From contig OZ026519.1 in the NCBI GenBank assembly GCA_964019695.1, positions 25,971,213-26,035,212 of the forward strand: a stretch of 64,000 nucleotides of DNA, written 5' to 3'. Under the pieces are notes generated by a model. That model searched no databases. It worked only from the letters and a program-made list of their open reading frames with translations, and had not been told where the DNA came from. The stretch is from Loripinus fragilis (Eukaryota > Mollusca > Bivalvia > Lucinida > Lucinidae). Shown here piece after piece: positions 23,190 through 33,899 of the stretch (positions are counted from its first letter, which is position 1; every line of letters starts with the position of its first letter). The translations under genes were made by a program, and so were the position numbers.

Positions 23190-23545
23190 TGCCATCGGGA
23201 TGGCGTTAGGAGCCATAAAACAGATTTTATATTTATTTGACCTTGAACTTTGACTTCAAGGCCATGTCGTCGATCTAAACCATTCTTTGCTTCCAAAGGA
23301 AACCCTTTTAAGAACATATTAGTATTACCAGCCATAAGACAGATTTAAGTATATAAGACCTTGACCTTAAACTCAAAGGTCATATCGGTAATCTGAAGGA
23401 CTGAGGGCTCTGTCCCCTGACATTGTGGAAGAAGAAACACTTGATGCTTTCAAAGCTTAAGAGGCATCATTAATTTACTAGAGAGACAACAGAAACCTAT
23501 TCTAAACTGTATACAAAGACGTTATTTTAATCATTCCCAAAATCA
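23190..23545. other. No gene; short direct repeats
   Basis: Two loose copies of a segment with GCCATAAAACAGATTT(TA) and GACCTTGAACTTTGACTTCAAGG lie about 120 bp apart. No coding signal. Confidence 0.4.
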
Positions 23546-23549
23546 AGAC

Positions 23550-23806
23550 TTTTTGTTTATTGTTACTCTCATTGTGGGAGTCTGTAATTGTTTTATGTTT
23601 TGTTGTACGTTACTTTATGTCCTTTCTGGTATTGCAATCATCTTGATGGGGAAGAGAGAGCTGGTTGCTTTGCTTAATTTGTCTTCCTGGTGCCTCGTGA
23701 TGGTTGAGCGGCTCTTCCTCGCGGTGCCACGGGGATGTCTGCAGTTTGTGATTGTGGTATTTCCTGATCATACTCACTTACTATTTTTGACAGACATCCT
23801 GCTATA
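23550..23806 (-). repeat. Family A repeat, truncated
   Basis: Same sequence as 17250-17490 with few differences, including GATGGGGAAGAGAGAGCTGG and CGGCTCTTCCTCGCGGTGCC. It abuts the outer left repeat of the 23.84-32.56 kb composite. Confidence 0.75.
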
Positions 23807-24044
23807 AAGGGGTACTTATAGACGGGTGGCTGAGAATGGGTTTGCTCCCCCTAGGGAATTTTGCAGACATATCCTATCTTGTAGAGAATTAAAAGCCGAG
23901 TCTTTTAAGAAATGTTTGCACTCTGTGCGTTGGGGCGTTAGTCTGTAAGAGCCTATCAGAGGCTGTAACATATGTTACCTGATGTAATATATGGGCAAGC
24001 TCATTGTCTTTACGTAATATATGCCTAAAAATGATTTAATCTCC

Positions 24045-24165
24045 TCGAGGAAATTTTGCAGACATATTCCTTCTTATAGTACAACTCAAGCTACATCGAA
24101 TAAGGGATGTTTGCACTCTTTTTGTTGGAGCGTTAGTCTGAAATGGCATGTTACATTCGTTACTA
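24045..24165 (-). repeat. C-type GTAAC-family unit, second copy
   Basis: Contains CTCGAGGAAATTTTGCAGAC, GATGTTTGCACTCT, GGAGCGTTAGTCTG and GTTACATTCGTTAC, parallel to 23845-23985. Same orientation as its neighbour. Confidence 0.65.
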
Positions 24166-24384
24166 TATCAAATAAAGGAAATGTAGTTTAAAAGTTTGAG
24201 CTAAAATTGTGAAAAAATCGCAGCTGCAGGATATCTTACAATATTTAGGGATTTTAAGCTGGCTCGTATGATAAAGACTTATAGATCTGCTAGTTGTCAC
24301 TAAGTTTTAAAGATCGGAGAGTGTAACATATGTAAGCGTGATAAGTAAATTCATCAAATAGTATTTTGACATCAACCTGGGTAA

Positions 24385-25040
24385 GGACCTGCTCTATCCT
24401 AAACCCCTTTGGAATTCTGCAGACATATTACATCTTATGTTACCATTTAAGGTGCATTTAATAAGAAATGTTTGCACTCTGTAAAGTTGGGGCGTTAGCC
24501 TGCAACAGCTTATTACGTATGTTACTATATCATTTTGAGAATAAGAAATTTGAATGTTTCAGCTACAGAAAGAAGACATTAAAATTAACAATTAAATTGA
24601 CATTCTTATAGTCTGCATACTAGATGTCTTTACTACATATGGAAGCTGTTTAACATTAATACGGCTAACTGTAGTGTTATGTGCGTTACATGAACCTAAT
24701 TATAATTTAAAAGCTACAATTGTGGCCATCGTAATTTAGGTAAACAACTACTATGACTTGGTTTCAAACTGTTTTATTTAGATTTTACAAACATATACTC
24801 AATTGATGAATAGGAAAAACCAAGTTTGCTTTTCTATCTGAAATATATTTTCTTATAGGAGCTGATACTCAGCCCTACTCCCAGTTTAACAGAGAAGCAA
24901 ATTTTGTTATTACCGTTTAAGTAAAACACATAAAAGCGACTGCAGCGTGTGAACATTTTACATTTTCTTAGTCTGTCTTGCTCATATATCTGCAAGATGT
25001 CATTAAGTTCAAGATCAGGACACTTCATGTGTACTTATAA
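24385..25040 (-). repeat. C-type unit, long form (~650 bp)
   Basis: The GGAATTCTGCAGACATATTA / GAAATGTTTGCACTCTG / TTACGTATGTTAC block is followed by GAAAGAAGACATTAAAA and then by sequence at 24780-25030. That stretch is the reverse complement of 54.59-54.86 kb (AGCAAACTTTGG, GTGCATTAGCTCATATAAG, AATAAGTGTCCTGATCTTAG). Long forms also occur at 31.89-32.56 and 55.65-56.34 kb. Short frames inside are not genes. Confidence 0.7.
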
Positions 25041-25359
25041 GTCTTTGGTGCCAAAACACTCGAAATTATATTCATTTCTGATTATCAAGCCCATGGACTG
25101 TTGTTACAGATGTTATCAATGACCCTTTGGACACAATTCCTAATACGGTGCATATAATGCTAAATAAAGAGCCACAAATAGAAAAGATAATTTTACATTT
25201 GTTAAACAATACAATAAATGAAATGGTCCAAACTAATTCTGATCGATTTAACACACATGTTAAACGTTTGTCGTTGTCTGCTTCTGTGGTAATCATTATT
25301 ATCACACGCCTCCTTGCAACTAGTAGAATCATCACACAATATTTCAATCATTTACTGTA

Positions 25360-26145
25360 ATACCACCAGTCCACTCAAAATTGATGAGCCACTATCAACT
25401 TTCCAATTTTGCCCTTCATGGCTTGGAACATTGGGAAACTGATGAATTCTTAATAGTTGACTCTTTGAGTATGTGTTTCAAGTGATACTCTGCAAGTAGG
25501 AGAAAGACTAAAGCTTTACAAGGAGGAAAACTATGCAATTAAAAGCAATGAGTACCTGGACTGATGTACCTTGATATTTCTGTGAACCATTTCGTAGCTG
25601 GTTAACTTTTATAAATGTAGCCTTTCCGTACATGCAACAAACATATTTTCATCTCATAATATCTCTGCACTTAATATCTTTCCCCAAGGATTCAAAAACT
25701 TATTTGAAGTCTTAGTACTTCTGAAGTGCTGAAACCGAGATAACTCTTCCCTTCAGATAAACAAACTAGATGTATCACAGCAGGTAAAGCAATGAAAAGC
25801 AGAATGAACAGAGCGCAAATTAGACCCTTTCAATTTAATGATTATTTAGGTTTTTAAGATAAGAGCGCTTATTAAAGGATGTAACATATATAACTCGTCA
25901 TAATAAATGAGCAAGGGCATTGTCGTGACATCCTTTTTGATTACACAGTAAGAGGCAAGTGTTTTCAATGTCAGTGTTTTCAATGGATCATGAAATAAGA
26001 CACCTTATCAACTTGTTTACTCTGTATAAATCTTCCATAGAGCATAATATAGAACTAATGGTTATCCTATTCTACCCACTGTCCACGTTCCTTCTTTTGA
26101 ATGCAGCAGCTAATGATATGACTGCAAAAACTGAGAAATCATAGG
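25360..26145 (+). pseudogene. Relic of uncharacterised element-linked protein, middle part
   Basis: The clearest part is the frame 25959-26144, containing LINLFTLYKSSIEHNIELM and FYPLSTFLLLNAAANDMTAK. Its order 'long-helix segment, then YPLS-x3-L, then M-T-K-T-K-S' matches the segments VLAYPLTSVPLTFVHIDG...TDKS in the relic at 38.69 kb and LLGPVPWSL...KPDKSK in the relic at 29.9 kb. Upstream (25.38-25.9 kb) only a weak frame is visible. The protein has no name known to me. Function unknown; non-functional because of the shifts between this part and the next. Confidence 0.5.
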
Positions 26146-26384
26146 TTTTACATTATTTTAAGGCTTGCTTCAATGTACTGACATCAAAAAATAATCAGCT
26201 GCAAACATATTTGATGGCAATGTCCAACTTTATATTCTTTCTCTTATACCAGATAACTTTCAAGGTGTAACTTAAATTGCTTCAGACGGTCTGCCAAAAC
26301 CATCAAGAGTCAACATTGTAACTAAAGAAAACTTATAAATTTCTTTGGGCGCAGCAAAATACTATTGATCCAAGACCTGAGGAC

Positions 26385-26815
26385 TTAAGCACCAAAGGAC
26401 TGGATAGGTTCTAGGGCAAATGATGCAAAAAAGCAGCCAATCTAATTTCTGTTTGACCATTGTCAGAAATCTTAAAGTTTTCTGAGAGGTACACGGTAGA
26501 GACATAGCTTTTGCAAAATCAGAGCAACGTTATCATTTGACTAGCATGGATGCAGAGGCAGCTGCAGTAAGATTGCTCTTGCCACTTCACAGGAAGGGAC
26601 ATATACCAGAGTCATACTCCATTGTATACATATATGTGAAATGGCATTAAACCCATATTTAATCAGGTGTTTGATCCCATGACACTGACATGCTGTTTCT
26701 GCTTTTGAAAAAAATTGCTAAGGATTCAAGTTATACGAGTAGCTGAGTCAGTTTGTTTGACGCTGGCACTGGCCACAAAGGGACATACAAAGAAAATTAA
26801 GTCTTTTGATGGCAA
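26385..26815 (+). pseudogene. Relic of the same protein family, C-terminal part
   Basis: Landmarks in order: PKDW at 26392, then across stops and a frameshift EAAAVRLLLPLHRKG (26555-26600), SHDTDMLFLLLKKIA (26675-26720) and LFDAGTGHKGTY (26753-26790). I recall that members of this family carry, in the same order, a P-x-DW segment, an E-ADTR-LLLH segment, an S-x-DTD-V-LLL segment and an F-x-TGTG segment. The acidic Asp-x-Asp pair is still present. At least five stops make it dead. The strand agrees with the upstream piece at 25.96 kb. Confidence 0.6.
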
Positions 26816-27049
26816 AAGAGGAGGATCGCACGAAATGCTTATAAGTGATGTTTGTCACAATTACCAATTTTAAAAAGTAATTAATTAAAGTAAAACATAT
26901 AACACCATAGGAAGCTGTATATTTGTTAAAAACACTTTCTTATGTATCAAAGGCATTCAGCATGCAAACTACATGATTAATTCTAACAAATAGATAGTTT
27001 TATGTCTTCTTTCTGTTTCTCAGACTTTCAATTCATTTATTTTTAAATT

Positions 27050-27200
27050 GATATGGTAACATACGTATCATATTATTACAGGCTAACCTACATATTTAAT
27101 GGAGTGCAAACATCTCTTATTTGATGCAGCTTGAGTTGTTCTTTAAGGTAAGATATGTCTGCATGATTCCCAAAGGTATGGAGAGGAACAGGATTGTATT
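27050..27200 (+). repeat. C-type unit end
   Basis: TTTTATGTCTTCTTTCTGTT precedes GTAACATACGTATCATA, GTGCAAACATCTCTTATTTG and TTCTTTAAGGTAAGATATGT. Opposite orientation to the units at 23.8-24.5 kb. Confidence 0.6.
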
Positions 27201-27354
27201 CAGTTTGCAGTCCTAATTCTATGCCATGATTTTACTGGTTGTGATGAAATGGGTGATTATTTTGCCATAAAAGCAGACACAATGATAGACATTGTGAGGG
27301 TGACTTGAATAAAGATTGTTTTTAAATAATTATATTTAATACGAATTAGGCCAC

Positions 27355-27505
27355 TGGCTGGATATGGTTTACCTCCCCCCCAGGGGGAATTTTGTAGACC
27401 ATATTTTTCTTAAAGCCCAACGTCTTGCAAGGATTTTGCAACATGTTAGCCCACTGACAATGGCAGCGTTAAGCTGTAACAGCCTGTAACATACGTTACC
27501 CTACA
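27355..27505 (+). repeat. D-type GTAAC-family unit
   Basis: CTCCCCCCCAGGGGGAATTT, GCAACATGTTAGCCCACTGA, GGCAGCGTTAAGCTG and the perfect palindrome GTAACATACGTTAC at 27486-27499. Parallel to the unit at 27.9 kb. Confidence 0.65.
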
Positions 27506-28699
27506 AAATATTTGATAATTAAAATTCTTTTTAAGACTTCAGAAAAGTGCAAAAGATAAGGTAAAATTTCCCAATTGGTTATATTTTCTAAATAAGCTAT
27601 AACTGGGCCACAGATAATGACATTTAAAAACAAATATAGTCACCTCTGATGTAGTGTATGTTCCATTTTTTCATTGAACCCCCTTTTAAATGATAAATGC
27701 ATCTAATATAGTTTGTATTAAATTTTATTGAAACCAGTTTATGTTCATTAATTTGGTAATACATTAAAGATTTTTTATTTACCTTTTCAAAACTGCAAGC
27801 ATTACTTTTCTATCTTATATACTTTTTGAGTTATTAGATGATGAACATGGTACCCCCATATCAGAGAAAAATGTAAAATGTAATTCTCCAGGCCTTGTGC
27901 TGGCTATAGACCCTACTTCCCCCCAGGGGGAATTTTGTACACTATAATTTCCAGATACTACATTATATAAGCCACAAAATGAAATATGTTAGCTTTCTGA
28001 GAGTGGCAGTGTTAGCGGGTAACATCATGTTACGTACGTTACCCGCAAAATAACATTAAATTTTCCTGATAATGTCTCCAACATGACATATTCACACTTT
28101 TTTTGAAGTCTGGCACAGGTTAAAGAACTTCTTATAGCACAGTTACATAATTTTAGCATTCATTTTATAAATGTCTTGCGTTTTTGCCGTTTTATATGTT
28201 ACTAAGTGTTTCATATGTCATTTCCAAGTATCAGTTTGGCAGTTATTGACTATACATGTATTACATCCCTCAGCGAATATAGTAAATCTATAAGGCTGCT
28301 ATTCAAATGAATTAAAGTTCCTTATTATGGTGTCTTACACTATTTTACAGCCCAGGTTACACACGTTACTCTCTGAATACCATTAAAATTCAAGATATGG
28401 TCTCCAACACGACCTGCTTGTACTTATTTGCATGCTGGCACAGGTCCATGTACTTATTTTTACTCTGGATCATTTGCTGAGGAAGTAATTCAAACATAAA
28501 CTACCATAAATCCTCTTTTCTTTCATAGAGACATTAAATATAGCTGACATAATACTCATGGAAAGTTTGTAACATTCAGTGCAATGTGCGAGTAACAACT
28601 TAAAAAATCAAAGAAAACCCATTAGGTAGAAGTTCTAGAGCAAATCTTCATATATTATCCAAGGGTTTCAAAGAATTTTCCTATACCACTTATTACTCC

Positions 28700-28795
28700 T
28701 TTATCAGATTTATCTTGCTAGGATTTTGCAATATGCTAGCACTCTGGTAATGGCACCATTACCCTGTAACAGCCAATCCTATATATATAACCTAT
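28700..28795 (+). repeat. Partial D-type unit inside the inner element
   Basis: GCTAGGATTTTGCAATATGC, AGCACTCTGGTAATGGCACC, ATTACCCTGTAACAGCC. Similar to 27.43-27.49 kb but shorter. Weakly conserved. Confidence 0.4.
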
Positions 28796-29739
28796 TTACA
28801 TCTTTGAAAATTTTAGTAAATGACATGACTTCTGAAATGTGCAAACCATAAGGTAAGATTATCGAATTGGCTAATATATCATCCAAGTAAGCTATTTTTG
28901 CATCACAGATATGGACCTTTGAAAACAAATATGCACCCCAAAGTGTTACGTATGTTACTTTTTTCATTATTCCTATATAAATGATTTATGAAACTAATAT
29001 AGCGTTATTTTTTTTCATGTGAATGTGCTTTCTAACTCATTTTGTATTAAAGAATGTTTATGTATCTTTTGGAAACTGCAAATATTATGTTTCTATCTTT
29101 TATAAGGTTTGAGTTATTGAGTTTTGAACATGGTAACCCCATATCACACAAAATGTGAAATATAATTCTGTGGCTCTTTTGTTAGGGTACAATCAAGTTT
29201 TCTTTCACCCTGGATTTCCTTCCCATTCATTTTCCACACATTTTGTCCATATCTGGAAAGCCTCACTTGTTTTCATGGGAAAGACTTGATGGTTCAATCT
29301 TTGTATGTACATCTTAAGGACAGAAAAGCAGGGTGGAGGTAAGCTCATGTTCATGCCATTTGAAATAGTCAGTATATGTGTATGGCTTTGGTACTTTTTT
29401 CAGAAACATGTCGTACTGCCGCTTATTCACAATTACATAAATAGCACATGTTAGGGCTTCATATCACTGATGAGTGCCTAGAGCAACTCATTATTTGTTT
29501 TCCTACCCTTCTTAGAATGTTGATGAACTAGTGGGGGAGGGGTTCTCTATCAGTTTGATAGGAGTAACCTTTCTGTGGTACTAACACATCGGCACATTGG
29601 TAGTGTCACAATCTGTGAAACAGTGTATTAATGTAGATCTCTTCCCCCATATTCTGGCCAATGTTGTTGACATTCAGAAGGTGCATCTTTTGTTGCATAC
29701 ACCATTGTTAAACAAAACATCCAGGTTATCCTCTGCGAG

Positions 29740-30435
29740 AATGTTTGTAAGACTTTATAGACTGCTGCTTATACATTGTATATATGTATCAGTGACAAAA
29801 GCAACATGCCCTGCCTTTAGTGCCCGGTTGAACACTGGTGCCATCAGATCCTTGAAGGCGACACGAAAAGCTATTAGCTCTGTAGTTATGGCATTAACAT
29901 CAACGTTATGTGCAGCACTACATGGCCAATCTAATGTTGGTTCAATGTATCATTGCAAGCCATGCTGAAGTTTGGACTTGTCAGGTTTGGTGGAAATTCT
30001 ATCAGGAGTTGACAGCGACCATGGTACAGGTCCCAGAAGGAACCGCAGTATCAACTCAAGGTCAACATTATGTCCAATAGAAAGAAGGTCATGCTTACCA
30101 AGGACGCTCCTTTAAGCTCTCATCTGGCTGTTTACGTTTTGTAAATTTGGCAATTTCTTCTTGCTTGACCTTGCAAGTATCGAAACTTTATTAGCTTGTA
30201 GCATTTTATGGGGGATGTGAAAGACAGATTTTTTAACTAAAAGTGAGTCAATGAAGTCTGCAACAACCTTCCTACCATTGTCATCAGCCTCAATAAGATC
30301 CTTAGCTATACCAGGCTTAGCAGGCACACCAAAAGACAAAAAGTACAGCCCATTGTCTTCAAAACTAGAACTAAATAGATTGGTGAAGCCTGAAACTGCC
30401 TCTAGTACTCATTCTACTTTGCATCTGGGCAGATT
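29740..30435 (-). pseudogene. Relic of uncharacterised element-linked protein, central part
   Basis: On the minus strand, reading down from 30435: VLEAVSGFTNLFSSSFEDNG, LSFGVPAKPGIAKDLIEADD and GRKVVADFIDSLLVKKSVFH. A stop (30112) follows, then in the same frame GKHDLLSIGHNVDLELILRF, LLGPVPWSLSTPD and KPDKSKLQHGL, another stop, and LDWPCSAAHNVDVNA to AFVTDTYIQ. The same order of blocks is seen in the plus-strand relic at 38.3-39.2 kb (TDKSTLFSKL, CDTF). I recall this arrangement from large uncharacterised proteins in bivalve and cnidarian assemblies. Reaction and role are unknown. Two or three stops make it inactive. It sits centrally between the arms of the 27.89-31.73 kb element. Confidence 0.65.
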
Positions 30436-30929
30436 GAATATTTCATTTCAGTGCATTGAAGAGTTGTTTCAATATATTGAGCTCTGATGTGATGAGTAAT
30501 ACACCATTCCATCTGTAGTATGAAGCGTAGTTCTAGTTGCCGAAGCCTATAATACCCCTTTATTGTTTGCCTGATAGTTATGTTGAAAGCATTTCTCAAG
30601 CAAAGAACCAATGGTTGTGACACACTAAACCCATTTTGATCGAGAAGTTCTTTGCATCTGCGATGTGTATCAAGTTTATGAGTTTAATCAGTTACTCAGA
30701 TACACATTGTACGTAGTTGTTGTGATCTTTTGCAATGAACATTGGGAACAAGGCATACAGATAGAGATGACATGCAATTTAAAGTTGTTTTTCTTGTAGC
30801 CCTAAACAGTGTCAACACCATCTGAATCATAGCCATATACCTTGCCCAGAACTGAGCTGTTTCACAGTGACTGTCTTTCAGAACTTCCGATTTGAATGCA
30901 TGGTATCTATACTGTTTATATGAGCAAAC

Positions 30930-31560
30930 CGCGAAGGTTGATAGATCACATTATATTATTAGTTTAAGTCACCATAAATTAACAAGGAACTTCAATTTAT
31001 TTCAGCCTTATAAATTTTCTAAATTCTCTGACAGACTTTATACATGTATAGTCAACAACTTCTATACAGGTACTCAGAATAACTTATGTATCATTTGGTA
31101 ACATACATAACAGTTAAAGCTCAATGCATTTATTAAATGAATACTTAAAATAGGTAAACCTTGTTAAAAGAAGTACATAAACCTGTGCAAGCATGCAAAT
31201 AAGTATAAACAGGGCTTGTTAGTGACATTACCTTAAATGAAAAATGCTATTTTGAAGGTAACACACATAACATGGACCTGGAAAATAGTGTAAGCGACCA
31301 TAATAAAGAACTTTAAATCATTTAAATAGCAGCCTTATAGATTAACTATATTCTGTGACAGATGTAAAACGCGTATAGTCAATAAATACCATACTAATAC
31401 ATGGAAATAGCTCAGGAAACACTAAGTAACGTATACAACGGTAATTACTCAAGACGTTTAAAAAATTAATACTAAAAATATGTAACTGTGTTATAAGAAG
31501 TTCATAAACCTGTGTCAGCATGCAAATATGTACGAACATGTCATGATTGAGACATTATTA
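30930..31560 (+). repeat. Right arm sub-repeats of the inner element
   Basis: Two to three imperfect ~320 bp blocks in tandem, each with CTTATA(A/G)ATT...CTCTGACAGA, GACTATACATG/GTCAACAA and AAGTACATAAACCTGTGCA. They are reverse complements of the blocks at 28.06-28.46 kb. The small frames in this stretch are not genes. Confidence 0.65.
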
Positions 31561-31574
31561 GGGACGTTTAATGC

Positions 31575-31733
31575 TATTTTGGGGGGTAACGTATACAACG
31601 TGCTGTTACACGTTAACGCTGCCACTCTCAGAGGGCTGACATCTTTTATTTTGTGTCTTATATAATGTTGTTTTAGAAAATCATAGTGTACAAAATTCCC
31701 CCTGGGGGGGAGGGGGGTCTATAGCCAGCTCAA
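31575..31733 (-). repeat. D-type GTAAC-family unit (right tip of the inner element)
   Basis: Reverse complement of the unit at 27.89-28.05 kb: TGTACAAAATTCCCCCTGGG, GTTACACGTTAACGCTGCCA, CTCTCAGAGGGCTGACAT and GGTAACGTATACAACGTG. Confidence 0.7.
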
Positions 31734-31884
31734 GGCCTAAATGTTTATTAAATTGTGTCATTAAAATGAGAAGTATTATTTTCTATCTATATGTCTATAT
31801 ATTTTAAGATTATAGGCATTGGGAAATATGTGATAAACATGTGAAAAATAGTATTTTTCTGAAATATCATCTCTTACTTCCAAG

Positions 31885-32565
31885 ACAATTTCCTTGCCCA
31901 TTCATTATGCCATGTAACATACGTTACATTCTTTAATAAGTGCTCTGATCCTGATGTCAAACTTGCAAATGTATGATTCTTTATCGCATTAGCAAGACAG
32001 TGCCAAAAATGTAAGATATTCACGATTGTGAAATATTTTCATATATTTTTCTTCAATAATAGATACCAAAATTGGATACTTAAAATTGGGGGTAGGGTTG
32101 TTTAATAGCTCATATAAAACAATGTATTTGAGACATTGTTTTTTTCTATTAGTCGAATGAGTATTTGAGTAAACCAAGATTAAAAACACTTGTAAAGCAC
32201 AAATCTTCTGTAAAATTAAATGATGTTAGTCAGGATTTTAACTTTCAAAGGGAAATTTATTCTATGTAACGCACAAAATAACATTGAAGGTTATAATTTT
32301 GTTTAAAATGCTGCTTTTATGTAGCTTAGGCATCCAGCTTGCAAACTACATAAGAAATTTGAATAATTAGATGGTTTAATGTCTTCTTTCTGTAGCTCAA
32401 ACTTTCATTTTGATTTTTTTCTTAGTTTGTTACAGTAACATATGTAACAGGCTGTCAGAGACTTACGCCCCGGAGCACAGAGTGCAAACATCTCTTAAAA
32501 GATGCGGCTTGAAATTTTCTTCAAGATAGGATATGTCTGCAAAATTCCCTAGGGGGGAGCAGGAC
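31885..32565 (+). repeat. C-type unit, long form
   Basis: Begins near TTCCTTGCCCATTCATTATG with the palindrome GTAACATACGTTAC (31914-31927). It passes AATAAGTGCTCTGATCCTGA and TTTAATAGCTCATATAAAAC, and ends with AACATATGTAACAGGCTGTC, GAGTGCAAACATCTCTTAAA and TTCCCTAGGGGGGAGCAGG. Colinear with 54.59-55.26 and 55.65-56.34 kb. Confidence 0.7.
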
Positions 32566-32569
32566 ATTT

Positions 32570-33345
32570 TTTACCTCCAAGTCTATTACATCTGTGCCCA
32601 CGCATGGATTTTCTTTAAACTTTGCATATTGATAACGCAACATATACGAACTATGAAAGCATATTTTTTGAATTAGATTGTCAATAATAGGGCTTAGGAA
32701 GCACCCCTGACTGACTCCAACTGTGAGGTGATAACTGTCTCTAAATTTCTATGGCCTTAATCGATAGTTTTATTTATTTCAATGATTTGTCATCTAGATT
32801 GACTCCAGAACACCACAGGCATTATATTGATACCACAAAACCATTATGATAGATTTTGGTTTACATTTTCTGTAGAAATAATTATAAAATTTCAATATTT
32901 TTTCTAAAAAGATACAAAAAAATCCAAATTCAATTTCAAAGATAGATATGTTCAAGTCTTTGTCATGAGTTCATATTATCACAAAACATGCCATATATAT
33001 ACTTCTGATCTGAGCCAAATTTTATGAAAATTGAAACCAGTAACATGGTCATTTCTTATCTCTAATGGGTAGAGGTCAGTTTTAGCAAAGTTAATTATTT
33101 AGTTTAAATGAATCGATAACTTCACAGAATGACGTTGGTTTTTAAAATCTATATACATATTTCTTAAAGAAAAAACATGTTTAAGCCATTTTAAGTGATA
33201 TCATGGTTGGAAATGTCTAAGGTCATTGCCCCATGTCATGGCACTATGTGGCCAAGACATCGTGTATCACTACCTCATATATTGCGTGTTATTGGTGAAG
33301 AAACATAATATCATAACAATGTCGAAACAAGAAGACCAAGCATTT
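32570..33345. other. No gene seen
   Basis: AT-rich sequence without supported features. Confidence 0.5.
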
Positions 33346-33348
33346 CCT

Positions 33349-33780
33349 TTACAACCAAACTGAACAAGAGTAACCACATTTTGGTGCCGTGACCAGGGTA
33401 AAGTGTAACTGCTTCTGGCAAATGGTATCACAGAACAGTGTTCTACATGAACAAGTGAATTTCAGAAACAAAGTTGTATGTCTAGAATACGCATCCAGCT
33501 CAAGTATAAATGTTGCTCTTAAATGAAATTCAGCATCAATTTTACAGAACAGAATGAACAGAGATGAGTTAAGCATTGAATTAGCAATAACATTGTGGCC
33601 AATAGTGAACAAATAGTTAATTTAACCAATATGTTTGACAGTGGTCAACTTTTGTCAACTGGGTTCTTAATGTAGCTTACAATTATGAAATCATAGAAAT
33701 AAGGTTCTTCTCCTGTATGAGTTGACTGTCATAAGGTTTCTCTTCTGTGTGAATTTACATTCTTACAAATGCTACATATT
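33349..33780 (-). pseudogene. Possible C2H2 zinc-finger gene relic
   Basis: On the minus strand near 33690-33775 two overlapping frames read IHTEEKPYD and THTGEEPYF about 36 bp apart. They resemble the conserved H-TGEKPY linker between C2H2 fingers, with CSICKN preceding the second. Further downstream on the same strand a 264 bp open frame contains C-x4-C-like pairs (LFCDTICQKQLHF, KCGYSCSVW) that could be decayed fingers. No complete C-x2-C-x12-H-x3-H unit survives. The match is short and may be chance. Confidence 0.3.
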
Positions 33781-33899
33781 AAGTGTTACTTTGGTTGGAT
33801 GTAGTTTTAACGTTAGAGACTAGATGTGTTAAGTAGAGTAGTCACCATATTGTATCATTTTGGGTAATGCTATTGTGTAAGCACTTCATTAGATAAGAA

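Larger units (their letters stand above)
27889..31733 (-). mobile_element. Element with long, internally repeated TIRs (~3.85 kb) carrying the uncharacterised protein
   Basis: The left end AGGCCTTGTGCTGGCTATAG at 27889 is mirrored by CTATAGCCAGCTCAAGGCCT at 31.71-31.73 kb. The inverted match continues inward for 600-800 bp: GGGGGAATTTTGTACACTAT, AATGTCTCCAACATGACAT, GAACTTCTTATA-CACAGTTAC, CTATAAGGCTGCTATT. Within each arm a ~300-340 bp block (AATGTC...ATTATGGT) is repeated imperfectly about twice. Between the arms, on the minus strand, is a decayed copy of the protein family also seen at 25.9-26.8 and 38.3-39.2 kb. No target duplication could be fixed by eye. Confidence 0.7.
23838..32565. 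mobile_element. Composite of nested inverted-repeat elements, outer pair
   Basis: The left end (23838-23985: CCCCCTAGGGAATTTTGCAG, ...GTTTGCACTCTGTGCGTTGG, ...GTAACATATGTTAC) is matched in reverse by 32430-32560 over about 140 bp. Inside lie further C-type units, an inner element with its own long terminal repeats (27.89-31.73 kb), and two relics of one protein family. The outer repeat also exists in extra copies at 24.05 and 24.39 kb and at 55.1 and 56.2 kb. The pairing as one insertion is therefore an inference. Confidence 0.5.

Noticed and set aside
22355..23335. Two frames on opposite strands sharing the ending MFVER
   Set aside because: Both read through the two inverted arms of the fold-back element; the shared residues come from the arm sequence.
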